Source: Amborella trichopoda
Taxonomy: Eukaryota; Streptophyta; Magnoliopsida; Amborellales; Amborellaceae
NCBI RefSeq assembly: GCF_000471905.2
Contig: NW_006498572.1
Span: 915,497-979,496 of the forward strand
DNA: 64,000 bases
Direction: 5' to 3'
The notes under the pieces are model-generated. The model was given only the letters and a program-made list of their open reading frames with translations, was not told the origin of the DNA and searched no databases. Below, piece by piece: positions 57,735 to 64,000 of this stretch (its first letter is position 1; each line of letters opens with the position of its first letter). The translations under genes were made by a program, and so were the position numbers.

Positions 57735-58849
57735 ATATTAGAATTAATCCACTGGTATTACGGACTCTATATGAACTTTAAATAATTGAGAGTGATTGTG
57801 ACATCTTCGGACAAACTATACACCTCCCTTTTGACCAACTTTGAGTAGAGATATTTTGGGTATTTTTAATGAAATATTTTAGCATTAATAAATAAGCTGA
57901 TTTGACCCTCTTTAGTTGCTGATTTGAGGTGGTTTTACTATTTTAGTTATGTTTTCCAAAAGGATGCAGTTTAATAAAGCCTCACCTTGAAACCTCGTCT
58001 AGAAAATACTTGGGGCATAGAAAGTCTCCATGATGGCTATACTCTACCGCTATTAATTTGTAGCTTAAAGTGGACAGATTTGTAAGATTTGTGAACACTT
58101 GAAAATAGATGGTTTAAATCACTGTTGGAAAAATCAGATGATCTAACTGCTAACCACCCAGTTAGATCGGAACGGGTTAGTTTCGGTTTTGAGAGGGTTT
58201 AGTGATCGACCGATAATTAAACAAATTTTAAAAAAATGTATATAAATTTTGAAAAATAAAGAATTTGATTTGTAATACATTTTTTAGTTTTCTTGATGTT
58301 ATGGTAAAGATTAAAAATTGGTTTGATTATTAATAGTCACTTTAATTCAAAATTCGATTTGTTAAAATCCAATTTTTCATTAATTTTGACTACATAGAAC
58401 TTGTCCAGTTAGAACGATTGAATCAGTTTACTGGTTAGGCTTGTTAAACCGCTTCCAAGCCCATGTCCGATTTACCTTTTCAGTTCGATTTTACAAATAA
58501 TTGTTTACAATCATAATGATCAAGATCGAGATAATTGATTTAAAAGTTTTTCGATGAGGCTTTAATTTATTTTTATTTTTTTTATCTTTATAAAGCCTAC
58601 ACGTTATTTTAACCTTTTCCCTTTCCAAGAAGATTAGAAAACTCTTCCACTCAGCCAAAGAGGGAGACAACCACACGCATCATCACAAAAACTTACAACA
58701 TACCCATTGTAGCAAGATCACTGTAATAAAAACTTACAACATACCCACCCCACTTGTAAGTACTATCGCTCTATAAAACTCTTCTTTCAAAACAATGCTT
58801 TTGGGAGAGAGAGATGGTAAAAGCACAAAACTATCTACACCACCACTCT
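57735..58849. other. AT-rich intergenic DNA downstream of the DUF642 gene
   Basis: No gene recognised. 57750-57790 repeats the end of MITE copy 1. 58687-58760 has a short duplication of AAAACTTACAACATACCCA. The 3' untranslated region of the DUF642 gene must lie just below 58850, but I cannot fix its end. Confidence 0.5.
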
Positions 58850-61800
58850 CTAAGCAGGAGAGACCTTAACCTCATCCACAATAGGACCACACATGGTGCC
58901 AGGATCATCAACCTTAGTGTGATAGAACGAGCTGAAGAAAGTGATCCTAGTCCTTGGCTCAAGCGCCATGAACCTCATCTTCCCAACCTTATAACCCCCC
59001 TGCCCCCTCGATTCAAATGGAACCTTCACTGTATCCTTCCCTGCGAAAGCCTCAACAAGCATGGATCCGTGGCACCCATTTTTAGCATCACCCACTATGA
59101 AGCTAAGAGTGTAAACCTTTTTGGGCACTGTTCTTATGAGTTGAGCGATTGCACTCTCTCTCCCTGCCACCAATTCGACGGCGGCAGCGCCGAGGGGAAC
59201 GGTGAAATGGTGAGAGTCCAAGTATCTGACGGCCTTGATGGACTCTATGATCCAACCTGGGAGAGGGGAGTTGATGTCATTTTGCTTGGGAGGGAGGAGG
59301 ATACCGGAGGTTGAGTTCTTCAAAACGTGGGGGCCCTCTTCGAAGCCTCCGTTCTTTACCAGGTTGTCTGCAATTTTAAAGGAGGAAACACACATCTTTA
59401 GTTTTAACAACTTTAATTCTCTCTCAAAACCCAACCAACTAATTGGAAAAAGCTATAATGATGATGGCCTCTCTCTCTAGAATGATTCACCAAACATAAG
59501 CTTCTCTTCTATAGTTTATTTGCACCTAGCCATAGTTTTTTTTTAGGAAATTGGTTTGATAGGCTGCGGCCCTTGTAATTAAATAACTCATTAAAAATTA
59601 CAATTCAAGCATCAGAAAACTTTTGCATGGATTATCTCCACTTGAACATTATGGTTGTAAAAAAAAAAAATGATTTTAAGCTCTAAAAGTAGTATATATT
59701 GTGATAAATTATCTAGACCGTCCATTTAACAATAAAAACAGTATTAAAAAAAATTAGTTCCAAATTTTAATATCAATGTTGGAAATTGATTTTAGAGCGA
59801 TCGGACAAGGACTTGGAATGGAGCTTTAAAGTCTAGGTCTTATAGAAACTTCATCTTTTTTTCAAGAGGTTGGGGATACTGCTCCTTAGGGTCGCACGAC
59901 TACCCTCGACCAATGCACTCAACCGAGGCGCCCAAAAGAAAAGATCTAAGTAAAATAATTATTTAAGGTGTGATTTCTATTAGGTTGCAACCTTAAGCAA
60001 TCCAATTAAAGCGCACCTCCAAATTTTATCATAACATGTAATTTTGTTGTAAAAAATTCTTAGGATTATCTTAAAATCTATTTTCATATCTAATTAGAAA
60101 ATTTTAAACTCCAAAAATAATAAAAAATCAAGGAGATCTATAAACATATGAAAATCTTGAAAATTGACGGCCTAAATAATGTGTTGCAAGATGCACTATT
60201 TATGAGATTCAACTTTTCTTTTATATATATTCATACATCTTAATGTCAAGATTTTTTTCTATATATATTCATACATCTCGATATCAAGATGATCATATAG
60301 AAGGTTTTTCAACATTAAAACAACCTTTCCAATAGATTTTTGAAGTGCATCTGTAAATCTACATTTTAAGATTGCAACTTTATATAAACTTTTCCCAGTT
60401 ATAAAAGGGTAAAAAATAATAAAAATTTGAAAACTGTACTAGAAGTCATTAGAAGACTTAAGAGTACAAAAAAAAAAAATATCTATAAAAGATGGCTTAG
60501 TGAAATTTTTGATTTAGATCCTGAATATTGAACAAATAAAAAATTCTAAAAGTTACCGTATGATCTTAAACGCAATCAAAATCAAATATTTCTAGCTAAC
60601 ACTTTAGTATTTTACTTTTTTTCTTACTTTTGAAATTTGTAATATTTTTTAAAAAACATTTCTTGTAAATTGCCCCATAACTCGCCCATACCCTGTCCTG
60701 CTACCCGGCCGGCCCCGTATACCGCAGTTTCTCTTCTCTCACGAAAAGATGAATAATACATCTCTGTGACGCAGAGTTCCTGCAAATGGCAAGTCATACC
60801 TTTAGTTGGAAATGGAGGAAACAGCTCCTTAATAGCAACGGCGTCCAACAAAGGGCCACAAGCCGGATCCTCCTGCGCCCCAATATTGTGAAATGTGATC
60901 TTTGCAACATTGGAAGTGGCCCTGAACCCCCAAGCATAAGTGTCCCCTCCATCGCTGCTGTAAAGCGTCTGCAATGGCAAATCACCCAACAGAGGGGGAA
61001 CAGAGACCCTTAACACTTCGTCTTGCGCACAAGTTCTCGAAGAGCCGAAAGTGAGGGAATAGAGAGACCCATTCTTTACAGGGATGGATTGAGAGATCGA
61101 GGCCTCGTTTCCAAGCCTCACAGCGTGGACACCGTGCGCAACTGCGAAGAACATGCCACCGGGTTGAGGGCCGCCAGATATGTATTCGACGAGGCCGTGG
61201 ATCTCCCATTTGGGGAGAGAGAATCTGCCTTGGATCACAGTCTTCTTCAGATCTGATGGCTTTGGTGGGTCTTCGAAGTTGCCATTGGGGAGGAGAGCTA
61301 AAGCAGAAGAGAGAAACAAGACAATGTGAGAGAATCACTAGCTGTTAAGAGAGAGGGATAAAACCAGCACCTTTGGGAGCAATATCAAACTAAGTACTGA
61401 AACCCCAAAACCCTTACGATCTCCTTTTTGGAGATTGAAATCTACAAAAAAAAAAAAAAAAACAGAGCATGTCAAAGCTAACCAGCAACATCTCAAACTG
61501 GAAAACATCGATTGACAAAGAGAGAAGCACATTTTGAACTGGAAAAACAGGCAGAGAGAGAGTACACTGTAGAAAAATCCAAGGAAAACAGTGTCTCAGA
61601 GATGAAGATAAAAAAAGAACAATGTAATCATCCCCAAATCCACTAAAACCCAAAAAGATAAATGTTGTAAATCCAAATAATAAAAAAAAAGTAAAAGAAA
61701 AAGAAAGGATGGATTTTAAATAATCTTATAATCCTTTCAAAGAAAGATGAGGATTGATATGCTTACCATCAACATCTTCAGCTGTAAGAGCAGGTTGACA

Positions 61801-61860
61801 GTTATAAAAGAAGAGAAGAAGAGAGCAGCTTATAACCCTCAAACCTAATCCTGAACCCAT
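58850..61860 (-). CDS. DUF642 secreted cell-wall protein, 369 aa, three exons
   Basis: Exons on the - strand: 61860-61767, 61297-60800 and 59367-58850. Introns are GT-AG and both phase 1; the total of 1110 bp is exactly 370 codons including the stop. Residues 1-26 form a signal peptide (MGSGLGLRVISC..., hydrophobic LLLFF core), so the product is secreted to the wall. Exon 2 encodes the first galactose-binding-like domain (about residues 32-197: LLPNGNFEDPPK, SGGPQPGGMFFAVAHG, VRLGNEASISQ, SRTCAQDE, DPACGPLLDAVAIKELFPP). Exon 3 encodes the second (198-369: NLVKNGGFEEGPHV, PGWIIES, AVELVAGRESAIAQ, GDAKNGCHGSM, CGPIVDEVKV). Length and motifs are those of full-length plant DUF642 proteins, which in known cases bind pectin/cellulose or pectin methylesterase. 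Two possible N-glycosylation sites (NGS, NST). No break seen; probably functional. The paralogue type is not determined. Confidence 0.93.
59368..60799 (-). other. Intron 2 of the DUF642 gene (1432 bp)
   Basis: Donor GTATGACTTG after CCAACTAAAG, acceptor TTAAAATTGCAG before ACAACCTGG, joining Lys-Asp-Asn-Leu. It is AT-rich and contains MITE copy 2. An AT-rich stretch at 59640-59870 looks like an older, unassigned repeat. Confidence 0.85.
59967..60396. mobile_element. MITE copy 2, inside DUF642 intron 2
   Basis: About 430 bp. Left end GGTGTGATTTCTATTAGGTTGCAACCTTA, right end TAAGATTGCAACTTTATATAAACTTTTCCC (quoted in part); these are inverted repeats. It includes a short internal duplication (TATATATATTCATACATCT twice, 60221-60281). 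Closely similar to copy 3. Confidence 0.8.
61298..61766 (-). other. Intron 1 of the DUF642 gene (469 bp)
   Basis: Donor GTAAGCATAT after GATGTTGATG, acceptor CTGCTTTAG before CTCTCCTCCCC, joining Asp-Val-Asp-Ala-Leu-Leu. Nothing else is seen in it except an A-tract at 61444-61462. Confidence 0.85.
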
Positions 61861-61976
61861 TTGGAGCAGCAAAAGCAGAAGACCACAGCAGAGAGAGGGA
61901 GTGATTTCTCAGAAAAAAAAAAGAGAGAGGGACAGAATAGCAAATATATGTAGTGAGAGAGAGGGCAGGAGTTCAC

Positions 61977-61983
61977 ATTTATA
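61977..61983 (-). promoter_or_regulatory. TATA box of the DUF642 gene
   Basis: TATAAAT on the - strand, 117 bases upstream of the ATG. A GA/CT-rich leader (61885-61970) lies between, as is common in plant 5' untranslated regions. Confidence 0.6.
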
Positions 61984-61989
61984 CTTCAA

Positions 61990-63460
61990 ATTAGAGAAAG
62001 AGAGACAAAAATGTCAGAAATCATGTTAGGGAGAGACGCCTAATCGGAGGTGGGCTGTCGGTTAACTGCAACATTTTCTCCACATATTCAGGCTTATGGC
62101 ACGTAATTAATCTATATTTATGATAATAACTAACTACATTAATTGCAATTAATTTACCACATGTAAAATTGTTAAAAAGATTTGCTTTTTACTTTTTGGG
62201 ATTGTATACAATCAAATTTTTTTGCTTTTACTTTTGAAAGTGTATACAACCAAACCATCTACTTTTAGTACACGAAAGTGACAATTATTATCGCTTGTGA
62301 AATCTGATAGCTTGGTACGTTACAAAGGACAAAACTTCTTTTAAACTTTGAGTTTTGTCAATGAAATAAATTCAGCCATTTAATTTTATATTCAATGGTC
62401 AAAATTAATTGTGATCACCTTATACAAAAGGTAAATGGATTCATTATATACTTTCTTTTCACTTTTTATCATTGTATTTCTCTGGAAAAAGACACGTAAG
62501 GAAAAACTTTATGTAAAGTTGCAATCTTAGTTTTAGGATGTTGCTATAAATGTATCTTAGTTGTAGGATGTTGCAGCGATCTACACTGTTCATTTTATTC
62601 GGATAATAAAGTTTTGATATTTAAAGTTGTAAATCTTACATAGAATGGCGAATCATGATTTATAAACAGACCCCAATTATTTGATAAAACACTTTTAATG
62701 ATGATAAAGTTGTAATGTTTATTGTAAAATGTTGTAGTAATGTACACCATCCATTTTATTAAGATAAATATTGATATTATCTTCTTTTATTAAAAGAGAA
62801 TCACTTTTTATCTTCGTATTAAAAAGGCAAGCATTAGTCATTGGGAAAAGCTCTAATGATGATGATGATGATAAAAGAAATAGTCTAAATTCCAATTAAA
62901 ATAAAAGTTATAGTACATCACAACTTTATTTTTACAAAAAAAGTTGCAACCTTACACAAATCACACTCATGCTAAAATCATAATCTCAAATAACCCCCTT
63001 AGTTTGTAGAAACCCCATAGACACCCTCCATATTAATATATAAAATGATGTTTAATCCTTTCCTTATATTTTTTATTATCCAAATTATAATATTTATTTT
63101 TATTTTTAAATAACCCAACATATAAATAGAATTTGAGATGTCTTATCTAACCTACTAGATTCATGAGATGAGAGACATATTGAGACTCTAAGGGGAGTTG
63201 AAAGAGAGAGGAGGAAGAGGTTCCCCATGAGGAAGAGAGAAAGAAAGGAGGAACTTTTCTAGGGTTTTAATAAAAAGTTCTTTAATGGTAACTTTTTATG
63301 ATGGATTTTTGAAGTGCATCTTTAATTCTACATTTTAAGATTGTAACCTCATATAAACTTTTTTTATTTAGATAATGAAAAATATGCTTTTTTATATAAC
63401 TTGGAAGAAGTCCTTAGGCATTTTTTAGGGGAGATTATATGGAATAATGATTTTAAAGAT
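61990..63460. other. AT-rich upstream region of the DUF642 gene
   Basis: No gene recognised. 62510-62780 holds two related AT-rich pieces (GGATGTTGCAGCGATCTACACTG and AAATGTTGTAGTAATGTACACCA, quoted in part), possibly remnants of another small transposon. 63301-63363 is a fragment of the right end of the MITE family. Confidence 0.4.
63301..63363. mobile_element. MITE right-end fragment
   Basis: ATGGATTTTTGAAGTGCATC to ACCTCATATAAACTT, matching the last ~65 bp of copies 2 and 3. The rest of the element is missing. Confidence 0.6.
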
Positions 63461-63856
63461 GGGTGTGGTTTCTATAAGGTTACAACCTTAAACAATCCAA
63501 TTAAGTTGCACCTCCAAATTTTATTATAACGTGTAATTTTGGTGTAAGAAATTATTAGGATTATCTAAAACTCTATTTTCATATCTAATTATAAAATTTC
63601 AAACTCCAAAAATGGTTAAAATCAAGTAGATCTATAAACATATGAAAATCTTGAAAATGGATGGTCTATAAAATGTGTTGCAAGATGCACTATTTTCGGG
63701 AGTCAAAATCTTTTTTTTTTTTGTCATACTCATACATCTCTACGTCGAAACGATCAACTAAAGGGTTTTTCAACATTACAACAATATTCTCTAATGGATT
63801 TTTGAGGTGCATCCGTATTTTTACATTTTAAGGTTGCAACCTTATATAAACTTGGG
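63461..63856. mobile_element. MITE copy 3
   Basis: About 396 bp. Left end GGGTGTGGTTTCTATAAGGTT, right end AACCTTATATAAACTTGGG, inverted repeats of about 28 bp with a GGTTRCAACC palindrome. AAGAT lies on both sides and may be the target duplication. No protein is encoded. Superfamily not assigned. Confidence 0.8.
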
Positions 63857-64000
63857 AAGATTACAAAAAACCCCAAGACTATACTTTCTATGCAACCTAT
63901 CCCCAACCTAATTTTTTCTCTCACTTTTTTCCTCAAAATACACTTTCTATGCAAATTCCCCCCAACTAAATAAAAAAAATAAAAAATGCCAAAACTACCC

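Noticed and set aside
60794..61256. Frames on both strands opposite or out of phase with DUF642 exon 2
   Set aside because: Shadows of the conserved exon; no signal of their own.
58850..61297. Two separate DUF642 genes (one frame per exon)
   Set aside because: The frames are the N-terminal and C-terminal domains of a single protein; GT-AG phase-1 introns join them in frame to a signal-peptide exon.
1..64000. An envelope-like gene, tRNA or rRNA genes
   Set aside because: None seen in any element or in the flanking DNA; tRNA-like stretches were limited to the PBS.

Overview
This is plant nuclear DNA, most likely from an angiosperm. The evidence is a GT-AG-spliced DUF642 cell-wall protein gene, several giant Ty3/gypsy retrotransposons of the Tat clade (recognisable by a second RNase H domain between the first RNase H and the integrase), a plant mobile domain (PMD) gene on the antisense strand of one element, and a MITE family. 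The species cannot be read from the sequence. All retroelement genes are decayed by stops and frameshifts. Alignments quoted here were made by eye.

Layout. 1-1447: 3' part of a Del/Tekay-like LTR inserted at the start of gag of the next element. 1448-15608: element T1 (+ strand): gag, RT, RNase H, second RNase H, integrase, a 4.3-kb repeat-rich 3' region, polypurine tract (PPT) and 3' LTR (12052-15608). 15609-15767: an inverted copy of the first ~155 bp of that LTR. 15768-23009 and 40836-54368: element T3 (+): ORF1, gag, protease, RT / RNase H, second RNase H, integrase, an 8-kb 3' region with an antisense PMD gene, PPT and 3' LTR. 23010-40830: element T2 (- strand), complete at 17.8 kb with both LTRs, PBS, PPT and a 5-bp target duplication, inserted between the RT and RNase H of T3. 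54369-54836: an inverted copy of the first ~465 bp of the T3 LTR. 54837-56690: GA-rich tandem repeats. 57403-63856: AT-rich genic DNA with three MITE copies and one apparently intact gene, the DUF642 gene on the - strand (three exons, 369 codons).

How it fits together. T1, T2 and T3 are related, Ogre-sized members of the Tat clade. T1 and T2 are closest to each other, and both lack the protease core that T3 keeps. T3 additionally carries the antisense PMD gene. T2 jumped into T3 and a Del-type element jumped into T1, which gives a nested retrotransposon block ending about 2 kb from the DUF642 gene. The most unusual structural signal is that both 3' LTRs on the + strand (T1 and T3) are followed directly by an inverted copy of their own U3 start, with a PBS-like TGG at the junction. 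This could be aberrant reverse transcription or nested insertion into related LTRs.
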